Below, piece by piece: positions 8,741 to 16,090 of a DNA stretch of 64,000 nt (position 1 is the stretch's first letter; the number at the start of each line of letters is the position of its first letter). The stretch covers positions 2,232,001-2,296,000 of the forward strand of contig NZ_CP121687.1 of assembly GCF_038396635.1 (NCBI RefSeq), read 5' to 3'. The translations under genes were made by a program, and so were the position numbers. The stretch comes from Defluviitalea saccharophila (GTDB taxonomy: Bacteria; Bacillota; Clostridia; Lachnospirales; Defluviitaleaceae). The notes under the pieces are model-generated. The model did not search any database, had not been told where the DNA came from, and saw only the letters and a program-made list of their open reading frames with translations.

Positions 8741-9399
8741 AAGAAATAGTAGAAGTCTACTTTTCGGACGCTGAAGTGAGGCAAGTAGTACACCTTATGG
8801 AGCATGGAGATATGGAATACATCGAGGCATTGTCGCGGATGATGGATAGAATAGAGAACCATTTAGACCATGAATTCCTCAAAATAGAAAGAGCCTTAAG
8901 AAGTGTCTTTCGTGAGGTCGTAAAAACAATATTAGAGAACAAAAAGTGGCTGGAAAAATTTATTGATCCAAAGGAAATGAATGATATTAACTTTTTAAAT
9001 TGCAAAGAAATTGACGATTTAAGAGAAGCATTCATGGATAGGATAAAAACTATCTTTGATATTCTCGATAAACTGTATTGTACTAAAACATATAATGACA
9101 CGATTGTTCAAATCTGTGACTGTGTATTGGAGAATTCCGAGGATCAACTTTCTCTAACCTATATTGCAGAAAAACTCTATATGAATAAAAATTATATCAG
9201 CGAGGTATTTAAGCAAAAAACAGGAATGTCCATTACTCAATATCTTACGAGAATTAAGATGGAGAGAGCCAAGGTTTTAATCGCTGATGGGAAACTAAAG
9301 ATCTATGAGATCAGTGATATGCTGGGTTATAAAGATGTTGAATACTTTAGTAAGGTATTCAAAAAATATACGGGGATGTCCCCGACTCAATTTCGATAA
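8741..9399 (+). pseudogene. AraC-type DNA-binding half of the response regulator, out of frame
   Basis: The frame reads NLEEIVEVYFSDAEVRQ directly past the upstream stop, then a helical linker, then two helix-turn-helix units of the AraC family (LTYIAEKLYMNKNYISEVF and YEISDMLGYKDVEYFSKVF, ending MSPTQFR). The first in-frame start codon is GTG 8776, which has no Shine-Dalgarno, so this is best read as the C-terminal part of the receiver gene rather than its own gene. Joined, the product would be about 360 residues, a usual size for receiver-linker-AraC regulators. The break may be real, or a lost A in the assembly. Confidence 0.85.
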
Positions 9400-9455
9400 A
9401 TAACCTGATTTTTTTCAGGGTATGTCCTTGTTATTTTACATTCTGAATCATAAAG

Positions 9456-9497
9456 AAATCTTGTACTATATACATGAATAGGTACAAGATTTTTTTA
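9456..9497 (+). terminator. intrinsic terminator after the kinase-regulator operon
   Basis: AAATCTTGTAC pairs with GTACAAGATTT, followed by a run of T. Confidence 0.85.
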
Positions 9498-9615
9498 TTG
9501 CACCAAAGATTAGGACAAAGTATATGTATCATGACTTCATAGATAATAACTACTCTGGCAATTGCAGGAGGGGTTATGTGATGGATACAAATTTATAATA
9601 TAGGAGAGGGAAAAT

Positions 9616-9771
9616 GTGTATAGCAAGTTAAAAGAACTACAAGAATTTTTAAACGAAATGATTGCGTCAGAACAATATACATACGAAGAAATCTTAAATG
9701 TTAGCCAAAAGCTGGATTTTTTAATGGTCGATTATTTGAAAGAACAATGCCATGAGGAAAATGAACAATAA
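9616..9771 (+). CDS. Spo0E-like small protein (aspartyl-phosphate phosphatase family)
   Basis: A 51-residue helical hairpin protein carrying VSQKLDFLMVDYL, which matches the SQxLDxLI signature of Spo0E-type phosphatases. Characterised members remove phosphate from Spo0A and so delay sporulation. The start is GTG 9616 with GGAGAGGG five bases upstream; the overlapping ATG at 9614 hits a stop after five codons. It lies 32 bases before a GGDEF-EAL gene, probably in the same transcript. The second position of the signature region (L-M instead of L-I) is a mild deviation. Whether its target is Spo0A cannot be told from sequence. Confidence 0.8.
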   Translation: MYSKLKELQEFLNEMIASEQYTYEEILNVSQKLDFLMVDYLKEQCHEENEQ

Positions 9772-9803
9772 AATTCAATAAAGAATATAAAGAAGGTGCC
9801 AAA

Positions 9804-11483
9804 ATGCTGGAGAACGAAAAAATATATGATTATAAAAAAATATCCATTAAGATATGTTTGATCTATCTATCCATAGGTCTTTTATGGATTGTTATGTCGG
9901 ACTTAGCTGTTGTTACGACTGTTAAGGATAAAGATCTGATGACCTCTATCAATATAATCAAAGGATGGGGATATGTATTCGTTAGCGGCATTCTGATCTA
10001 CTTACTTACATATTTGACATTAAAAAAAATAAGCGACAAAGAAACTGAATTACGGCAGAGCTATCAGGAGCTGCTAGCTGCCAATGAGGAAATAGAGGCA
10101 ACTTATGGTCAACTGGCAGCCTCTGAAGGCTTATTAAAACAGCAATATCAGGAAATGGTAATTCATCAGCAGAAGCTCATGGAAAGCGAAAAAAGATATA
10201 AACTCATTTCTGAAGCATTACATCATCTCGCTTACCATGACCAATTAACAGGCTTAAAAAATAGAAATGCTTTTACTACTGCTTTAACCAAGCTTATGGA
10301 ACAAGAGCATTCTAAAAAAATAGGACTCCTCTTTGTAGATATTGATAATTTCAAATACATAAATGATTCCATGGGGCATACTTTTGGGGATCAGGTTCTA
10401 AAGGAAATAGGAAAACGACTGACTAAATTTCAGAATGAACATATTAGTATTTATAGATTAGGGGGAGACGAATACATCGTCTTGCTGGAAAGTTTTGGAG
10501 AAATTACTGAGGTTGAGAAACTGGCAGTCAATGTATTAAGAGCATTGAATCAACCTTTAGAAATCAGCAGCAGTTCGATTTTTATAACCGCAAGTATCGG
10601 TATATCCCTATTCCCTGAACACGGTGAAAACATTGATGAACTTCTAAAAAATGCGGATATTGCTGTATTTAGAGCAAAGGAAGCAGGCAAAAATAAAATC
10701 ATAATTTTTAATCAGCCTATGAATGAAGCCGTAACTGAACGGGCTCAGATTGAAAAGCATCTTAGAACTGCTTTGGAAAAGAATGAATTTGAATTATACT
10801 ATCAGCCTCAGTTAGATGTAAATACCAATCATATTTCGGGTTTTGAAGCCCTTTTAAGGTGGAAAAATCCTGAACTTGGCTTCGTGCCCCCTAATAAATT
10901 CATAAGTGTTGCAGAAGATACCCATTTAATCATACCTATTGGAGAGTGGGTATTAAGAAACAGCTGTATGTTTTTGAAGCATCTCCATAATCAAGGATAT
11001 AGGGATTTGACCATGTCTGTTAATATTTCTATGCTGCAGTTATTACAAGACGATTTTGTGGATATGGTTACAGATATCCTTGAATTAGTTAAAATCCATC
11101 CCAAATACCTTGAACTGGAGATTACAGAATCTGTTTTTATGGAGTCTTATGAGACCATAGCAGGAAAACTAAAACTTTTAAAGGCAATAGGTGTAAAAAT
11201 TGCATTAGATGACTTTGGCAAAGGCTATTCCTCTCTCCATTATTTAAAACACCTTCCCATATCCACATTAAAAATTGATAAGACCTTCATTGATAATATT
11301 TCCCTGGATAAAGTAAACAAGTCTTTAACCCATTTGATTGTGAAAATAGGAAGAGTTATGGATTTGTGTGTGGTAGCAGAAGGGGTTGAAACAGAAGAAC
11401 AAATGGAATACCTAAAAAACACAAATGCAATAAAATACAAGGATATCTGTTTTGCAGGCCTTTACCACAGAATGAAATCTTAA
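9804..11483 (+). CDS. membrane GGDEF-EAL protein, frameshifted near the C-terminus
   Basis: A 559-residue c-di-GMP enzyme: two membrane segments (about residues 13-32 and 50-72) with the motif LLWIVMSD also seen in the PAS-GGDEF-EAL protein at 1976, a coiled coil (about 78-130), GGDEF (about 142-295, RLGGDEYIVLL) and EAL (about 310-540, FEALLRW, LEITESVFM, LDDFGKGYSS, LKIDKTFI, EGVET). The end is wrong for the family: the frame reads IKYKDICFAGLYHRMKS. Moving back one base at about 11425 reads CNKIQGYLFCRPLPQNEIL and runs to TAA 11522-11524. That restores the conserved QGYLF, so a base has been lost. As written the EAL domain lacks its last strand and helix and may not work. Confidence 0.9.
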   Translation: MLENEKIYDYKKISIKICLIYLSIGLLWIVMSDLAVVTTVKDKDLMTSINIIKGWGYVFVSGILIYLLTYLTLKKISDKETELRQSYQELLAANEEIEATYGQLAASEGLLKQQYQEMVIHQQKLMESEKRYKLISEALHHLAYHDQLTGLKNRNAFTTALTKLMEQEHSKKIGLLFVDIDNFKYINDSMGHTFGDQVLKEIGKRLTKFQNEHISIYRLGGDEYIVLLESFGEITEVEKLAVNVLRALNQPLEISSSSIFITASIGISLFPEHGENIDELLKNADIAVFRAKEAGKNKIIIFNQPMNEAVTERAQIEKHLRTALEKNEFELYYQPQLDVNTNHISGFEALLRWKNPELGFVPPNKFISVAEDTHLIIPIGEWVLRNSCMFLKHLHNQGYRDLTMSVNISMLQLLQDDFVDMVTDILELVKIHPKYLELEITESVFMESYETIAGKLKLLKAIGVKIALDDFGKGYSSLHYLKHLPISTLKIDKTFIDNISLDKVNKSLTHLIVKIGRVMDLCVVAEGVETEEQMEYLKNTNAIKYKDICFAGLYHRMKS

Positions 11484-11524
11484 AAAAATTAGAAATCAGT
11501 CAACAAGACATGCAACTATCATAA
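11484..11524 (+). pseudogene. out-of-frame end of the GGDEF-EAL gene
   Basis: This stretch holds the last codons (LEISQQDMQLS, stop at 11522) of the EAL frame that begins at 11426 inside the gene upstream. It is followed directly by that gene's terminator at 11556-11591, as expected if 11524 is the original end. Confidence 0.7.
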
Positions 11525-11555
11525 CGGTTTCAATTTCTCCCTTAATTGATACACT

Positions 11556-11591
11556 AAAACGACTTTCAGAGTACTCTGGAGGTCGTTTTTT
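11556..11591 (+). terminator. intrinsic terminator after GGDEF-EAL gene
   Basis: AAAACGAC and GTCGTTTT pair, with an inner CAGAG/CTCTG stem, followed by T residues. Confidence 0.85.
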
Positions 11592-11610
11592 CTTACATAG
11601 GAAACTCCTT
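11592..11610. repeat. decayed copy of the dispersed palindrome (left arm only)
   Basis: CTTACATAGGAAACTCC matches the left arm of the repeat family seen at 14155 and elsewhere; the right arm is gone. Like the intact copies it follows a terminator. Confidence 0.4.
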
Positions 11611-11786
11611 GAAAACAATAAAAAATAAAAAATTTTAATAATAAATTGTTGTCTTAATTATGAAAAAATATTATATTGACGAATAATATCTAAATATAGT
11701 AGACTGTAGAAAACTGTTATTAATAACAGTTACTATTAAAAAGTGAATGTCAAATATTTATCAAGGATTTGCAAAGGAGGGGTGCA

Positions 11787-14078
11787 ATGCTAGAAAAACT
11801 CTCAATGCGTATGATCATGACGATTCTATTCATAACACTTACACTAATTACTTTTGTCATACAAGGGTACATAGTTTTTTCTAGCTGGCTGGCTTATGCA
11901 GATAATACAATCACCCAGAGGATAGACAGTATGCACAATGAGATACACTATAGTATTAAGCTGCTTTTAGACACCACTCAAGATAAGAATCAACTGAATG
12001 AAGAATTCATAGAACAACATATCATTTTTTCAAAACTCAATCATTATTTAGAAGATATTGTTAAAGAGAACAATGCTTTTACAATTATTGTTGACAAAGA
12101 CTCAGAATCTTTGATTGCAAATTCAGTAAACACTCCTAATTTGAGAATTCTTAAAGATGGCAGTTTAAGAAGAGTAAAGATTGATGAAATAAATCACGAA
12201 GCCTTCCTTAATGCATATAAAAATTATAGAGATACAGGTGATAGGCGTTTTAGAATAAAGTATGGGCAAGACAGATTATGCATCAACGTAATGGAATACC
12301 ATGATGAGGGATTAGATTGGATTATCCTTACAGGTGTTTTAGAAAGCTTATTTACTTCAGGCATTTATCATAATCTGAGATTGACAATTGTTTTAACTTT
12401 ATTGACAATCTTTATATCTATAGTTATCTATTTAAGATTTGTTAATAAGTTTTTAAGACCAATTGATGGGCTGGTTGAGGCTACTGAAAGCTTCTCCCGA
12501 GGAAATTTGCTGCAGCGTGCAGAGATTGTTCGAGATGATGAAATAGGAAGACTGGCCAAATCTTTTAATAAAATGGCAGATACAATCCTAAATCATGTTA
12601 ATGAGCTGGAACAAAAGGTGAAAGAAAGGACCAAAGCGCTGGAGATTGCCAATGAGGTATTAAGAGAAAATAAAGAAAAACTCCAACTTCTTCTTGATTC
12701 AACGGCAGAAGGAATTTATGGTGTGGATCTTGAGGGAAAATGCACTTTTTTTAATACCAGCGGGGTAAAACTTTTGGGCTACACCAGTCAAGAGGAGTTA
12801 CTGAATCAGGATATACATTTTAAAATTCATCATAGTCATAAAGATGGCACGCCGATGCCAGCGGATCAATGTAAGATATATAAAGCCCTTTCAGAGAGCA
12901 AAGGTGTTCATGTAGAAGATGAGGTTTATTGGAGAGCGGATGGCAGTTATTTTGATGTGGCATATTCTTCCTATCCACAGTACAAGGATGGAAAACTCGT
13001 TGGTGTTGTTGTTACATTTATAGACAATACAGAAAAAAAGAAAGCTCAGGAGCATATCCGGTATCTTACTTATCATGACGTTTTAACGGGTTTGTATAAC
13101 AGGATGTTCTTTGAAGACAAATTAAGAAGAATCGATATCAAAGACAATCTGCCTCTCTCGGTTATTTATGGAGACGTTAACGGATTAAAGCTTACAAATG
13201 ATATTTTCGGCCATGCTGCAGGAGATGAACTTTTAAAGAAAGTCGCCAGGGTATTTAAAAAATTTGCTGGAGAAAAAGGTATAGCGGCTCGTTTAGGTGG
13301 GGATGAATATGCGCTTCTTTTGCCCAATACACCAGGGGAAGAGGCAGAAAAAATCATGAACAGCATCAGCGAAGAGATCTCCAAGGAGAAAATTGTTGCC
13401 ATAAAAGGCAGTATGTCCATGGGATATGCTACGAAAACCCAATTAGATCAAAATATCATCATGATAGTGGAGCATGCCGAATCAAAAATGTATAAGCAAA
13501 AAATGCTCAATCGTCGAAATGTAGATTCTGATATGATAACAACCATCATGGAAACGCTGCATCATAAAAATCCTGAAGAAAAACAGCACTCCTTAGAGGC
13601 AAGTGAATTGTGTAAAAATATTGGACAAGCCATGCACTTATCGGAAGCAGAGGTGAAAAAATTTAAAGAAGCAGGCTTTTTCCATGATATCGGAAAAATC
13701 GTATTAAGTGAAAACATTCTGAAGAAAACGGATGACTTGACAGAAGAAGAAAAGAAGGAACTCATGCAGCATCCGATTATCGGATTTAGAATTCTCAATC
13801 TGTTTCAGGATACATTGGATTTGGCGGAAGGCGTCTTAAGCCACCATGAAAACTGGGATGGTTCAGGTTACCCGAAAGGGTTAAGAGAGGAAGAAATTCC
13901 TCAACTATCAAGAGTCATTAGGGTGGTTGAAATGTATGAAGATTTGATGCAGGATTTTAGTAACCCTCCTATTCATAAAGAAGAAGCCTTACAAATCATT
14001 AGAAAAGAAGCAGGGGTCACTTTGGACCCCAACATCGCAGAGATATTTATCAAGGTAATGTCAGAAGCCAATGCTTAG
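11787..14078 (+). CDS. membrane sensor PAS-GGDEF-HD-GYP protein
   Basis: A 763-residue protein with both c-di-GMP synthesis and breakdown domains. Order: membrane segment (about residues 8-32), extracytoplasmic sensor (about 35-195), second membrane segment (about 200-220), HAMP (about 222-278), coiled coil, PAS (about 290-410), GGDEF (about 425-570, RLGGDEYALLLP) and HD-GYP (about 580-760). HD-GYP hallmarks are FFHDIGKI, HPIIGFRIL and HHENWDGSGYPKGL. The usual VADxYDA metal-site stretch reads VVEMYEDLM, so one Asp is replaced by Glu. Start ATG 11787 follows AAAGGAGGGG; an in-frame ATG at 11769 lacks this spacing. Monocistronic, with a terminator behind it. Confidence 0.92.
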   Translation: MLEKLSMRMIMTILFITLTLITFVIQGYIVFSSWLAYADNTITQRIDSMHNEIHYSIKLLLDTTQDKNQLNEEFIEQHIIFSKLNHYLEDIVKENNAFTIIVDKDSESLIANSVNTPNLRILKDGSLRRVKIDEINHEAFLNAYKNYRDTGDRRFRIKYGQDRLCINVMEYHDEGLDWIILTGVLESLFTSGIYHNLRLTIVLTLLTIFISIVIYLRFVNKFLRPIDGLVEATESFSRGNLLQRAEIVRDDEIGRLAKSFNKMADTILNHVNELEQKVKERTKALEIANEVLRENKEKLQLLLDSTAEGIYGVDLEGKCTFFNTSGVKLLGYTSQEELLNQDIHFKIHHSHKDGTPMPADQCKIYKALSESKGVHVEDEVYWRADGSYFDVAYSSYPQYKDGKLVGVVVTFIDNTEKKKAQEHIRYLTYHDVLTGLYNRMFFEDKLRRIDIKDNLPLSVIYGDVNGLKLTNDIFGHAAGDELLKKVARVFKKFAGEKGIAARLGGDEYALLLPNTPGEEAEKIMNSISEEISKEKIVAIKGSMSMGYATKTQLDQNIIMIVEHAESKMYKQKMLNRRNVDSDMITTIMETLHHKNPEEKQHSLEASELCKNIGQAMHLSEAEVKKFKEAGFFHDIGKIVLSENILKKTDDLTEEEKKELMQHPIIGFRILNLFQDTLDLAEGVLSHHENWDGSGYPKGLREEEIPQLSRVIRVVEMYEDLMQDFSNPPIHKEEALQIIRKEAGVTLDPNIAEIFIKVMSEANA

Positions 14079-14108
14079 ATCAGTTTAAGATACATAAGTT
14101 TTAATAGA

Positions 14109-14156
14109 TGCTCTATAGAGAGACAAGCGTATAAGTCTCTTTATAGAGCATTTTTT
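14109..14156 (+). terminator. intrinsic terminator
   Basis: TGCTCTATAGAGAGAC pairs with GTCTCTTTATAGAGCA (one mismatch) and a T tract follows. Confidence 0.9.
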
Positions 14157-14194
14157 ATTACATAGGAAATCCATTTGGATTTCCTATGTAATAA
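14155..14194. repeat. dispersed palindromic repeat, copy with perfect 19-bp arms
   Basis: Arms TTATTACATAGGAAATCCA and their exact complement flank a TT loop. This is the cleanest member of a family with further copies near 37664, 40075, 44714, 49987, 62149 and 62852 and a half copy at 11592. It starts in the T tract of the preceding terminator. Confidence 0.85.
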
Positions 14195-14269
14195 AAGTTG
14201 AATTGTATGATATTTTAGTAATTTTTTAACCTTAAACCATTGACTTGTGCATTATGTACAAAAACATGG

Positions 14270-14332
14270 GTTGAAATTCAACGAAACTATACAAAAATTA
14301 TTTTGATTTCAAAAAGGGACAAGTGACCTTTT
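14270..14332. promoter_or_regulatory. candidate operators upstream of the nucleoside operon
   Basis: The 266 bases between the repeat and deoB hold two symmetric sites: GTTGAAATTCAAC at 14270-14282 (palindrome around a central A) and AAAAGG-9-CCTTTT at 14312-14332. A deo operon is normally controlled by a nucleoside- or deoxyribose-5-phosphate-sensing repressor, so these are reasonable operator candidates. No clear -35/-10 pair and no purine riboswitch were recognised here. Confidence 0.3.
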
Positions 14333-14460
14333 GTGAATTTAGTAAAACCAATATAATTAAGTTAAAGTACTAAATAATTAATTTGCTGATAGTTAATTGA
14401 ATTTTTTGGAGTATGTGAAATCGGAAAAATTATATTTTATAAGCAGATGAAGGAGGAAAC

Positions 14461-15633
14461 ATGATAGCGAAAAGAGTTTTCTTAATTGTATTAGATAGTT
14501 TTGGAATTGGTGAATTACCGGATGCCGCTTTGTTTAGTGACGAAGGAAGTAATACCTTAGGATCGATTGTCAAATCCAGTCAATATGATACCCCTAACAT
14601 GAAAAAACTTGGTTTATTTAATATCGACGGCGTATCCTGCGGGGAAAAAGAAGCCTATACCCTAGGTTCTTACGGAAGAATGGGTGAAAAGTCCATGGGC
14701 AAAGATACCACCATCGGACATTGGGAAATAGCCGGATTAATTTCGGAGAAACCTTTACCTACTTATCCCAACGGATTTCCCGAAGAAGTGCTGAATGAAT
14801 TTAGAAAACGAACCGGAAGAAATGTTTTATGCAATAAGCCATACTCCGGAACGGATGTTATTCGTGATTATGGACAACAGCATGTAGAAACAGGGGATTT
14901 AATTGTTTATACCTCTGCTGACAGCGTTTTTCAGATTGCAGCCCATGAGGACATCGTTCCTTTAGAGGATTTATACAAATACTGTACTATTGCAAGAGAA
15001 ATCTTACAGGGAGAGCATGGCGTAGGAAGAGTCATTGCAAGACCTTTTGTGGGGGAATATCCAAACTTTAAAAGAACAGCCCATCGCCACGACTATTCTT
15101 TGATTCCGCCAAAGAAGACAATGTTAGATTACTTAGAACAATCTGGACTTGAAACCATAGGCGTTGGGAAAATATACGATATTTTTGCCGGAAAGGGCAT
15201 ACAGAAAACCGTTTCGATTGTCAGCAATACAGATGGAATGAATAAAACTCTGCAGATTATGGATGAAGAGTTTAATGGTTTATGTTTTGTTAACCTGGTG
15301 GATTTCGACATGATTTATGGTCATAGAAATGACATCGACGGATATGCTAAGGCAGCTACAGAATTTGATAAGCAATTAGGGTTATTCATGGATAAAATGA
15401 AAGACGATGATATTTTAATCATTACAGCCGATCATGGCTGCGATCCGGGAACGCCCAGTACGGATCATTCCAGAGAATATACTCCAATGCTTGCTTACGG
15501 AAAGAAAATAAAAGAAAACACATCCATTGGAACAAAAGATACTTTTGCCGATATCGGAGCAACCATTCTTGATATCTTTGATATCCAGGGAGACATCGGC
15601 GGCAAAAGCTTTTTGAAGGAGATATTAAAGTAA
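14461..15633 (+). CDS. deoB: phosphopentomutase
   Basis: Interconverts ribose or deoxyribose 1-phosphate and the 5-phosphate, linking nucleoside phosphorolysis to central carbon metabolism. The 390-residue length is normal for DeoB. Alkaline-phosphatase-superfamily metal sites are visible: VLDSFGIGELPDA at the N-terminus (Asp ligand), KDTTIGHWEIAG near residue 82 (catalytic Thr) and ITADHGCDPGTPSTDHS near residue 320. Start ATG follows AAGGAGGA. First gene of a tightly spaced nine-gene operon that ends at the terminator at 23734. Confidence 0.97.
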   Translation: MIAKRVFLIVLDSFGIGELPDAALFSDEGSNTLGSIVKSSQYDTPNMKKLGLFNIDGVSCGEKEAYTLGSYGRMGEKSMGKDTTIGHWEIAGLISEKPLPTYPNGFPEEVLNEFRKRTGRNVLCNKPYSGTDVIRDYGQQHVETGDLIVYTSADSVFQIAAHEDIVPLEDLYKYCTIAREILQGEHGVGRVIARPFVGEYPNFKRTAHRHDYSLIPPKKTMLDYLEQSGLETIGVGKIYDIFAGKGIQKTVSIVSNTDGMNKTLQIMDEEFNGLCFVNLVDFDMIYGHRNDIDGYAKAATEFDKQLGLFMDKMKDDDILIITADHGCDPGTPSTDHSREYTPMLAYGKKIKENTSIGTKDTFADIGATILDIFDIQGDIGGKSFLKEILK

Positions 15634-15647
15634 AGGAGCAATTTTAA

Positions 15648-16070
15648 ATGGCAGATTACAAGGAGCTTATCGAAAAAGCGTTCCAGGCAAGGGAAAAATC
15701 CTATTCTCCATATTCCAAATTTAAAGTGGGCGCTGCCTTGTTGGGGAGTAATGGGAAAATTTATTTAGGATGCAATATTGAAAATGCCTCCTTTACCCCC
15801 ACCAATTGTGCGGAAAGAACTGCTTTCTTTAAAGCTGTTTCAGAAGGACAAATGGATTTTGAAGCCATTGCCATTGTAGGAGGACCAGCTTCAGTCAACA
15901 AGGGTGAAGGGGATTACTGTGCACCTTGTGGCGTATGCAGGCAAGTGATGGCTGAATTTTGCGATCCAAAGCGCTTCAAAGTAATTTTAGCAAAAAGCGA
16001 AACAGAGTATAAGGAATATTTATTGGAAGAAATACTGCCGTTAAGTTTTACAAAAGCTGCTTTGCAATAA
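15648..16070 (+). CDS. cdd: cytidine deaminase
   Basis: Zinc enzyme that deaminates cytidine and deoxycytidine to uridine and deoxyuridine, feeding the pyrimidine phosphorylase of the same operon. The 140-residue size is that of tetrameric Cdd. Catalytic motif NCAERTAFF supplies a Cys ligand and the proton-shuttling Glu, and PCGVCRQ supplies the other two Cys ligands. NIENASF, the substrate-binding Asn/Glu segment, is also present. It starts 14 bases after deoB behind AAAGGAG. Confidence 0.97.
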   Translation: MADYKELIEKAFQAREKSYSPYSKFKVGAALLGSNGKIYLGCNIENASFTPTNCAERTAFFKAVSEGQMDFEAIAIVGGPASVNKGEGDYCAPCGVCRQVMAEFCDPKRFKVILAKSETEYKEYLLEEILPLSFTKAALQ

Positions 16071-16090
16071 TCAGTAAGGAGGGGGATAAG

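Noticed and set aside
8725-8745. Programmed -1 frameshifting in the response regulator
   Set aside because: The zero-frame codons CAA AAA ATT TAG do not form an X-XXY-YYZ heptamer and no strong downstream pseudoknot was seen. A lost A is simpler.
14195-14460. Purine riboswitch before deoB
   Set aside because: The conserved TATA..ATATGG / loop-loop blocks are absent; only short symmetric sites are present.
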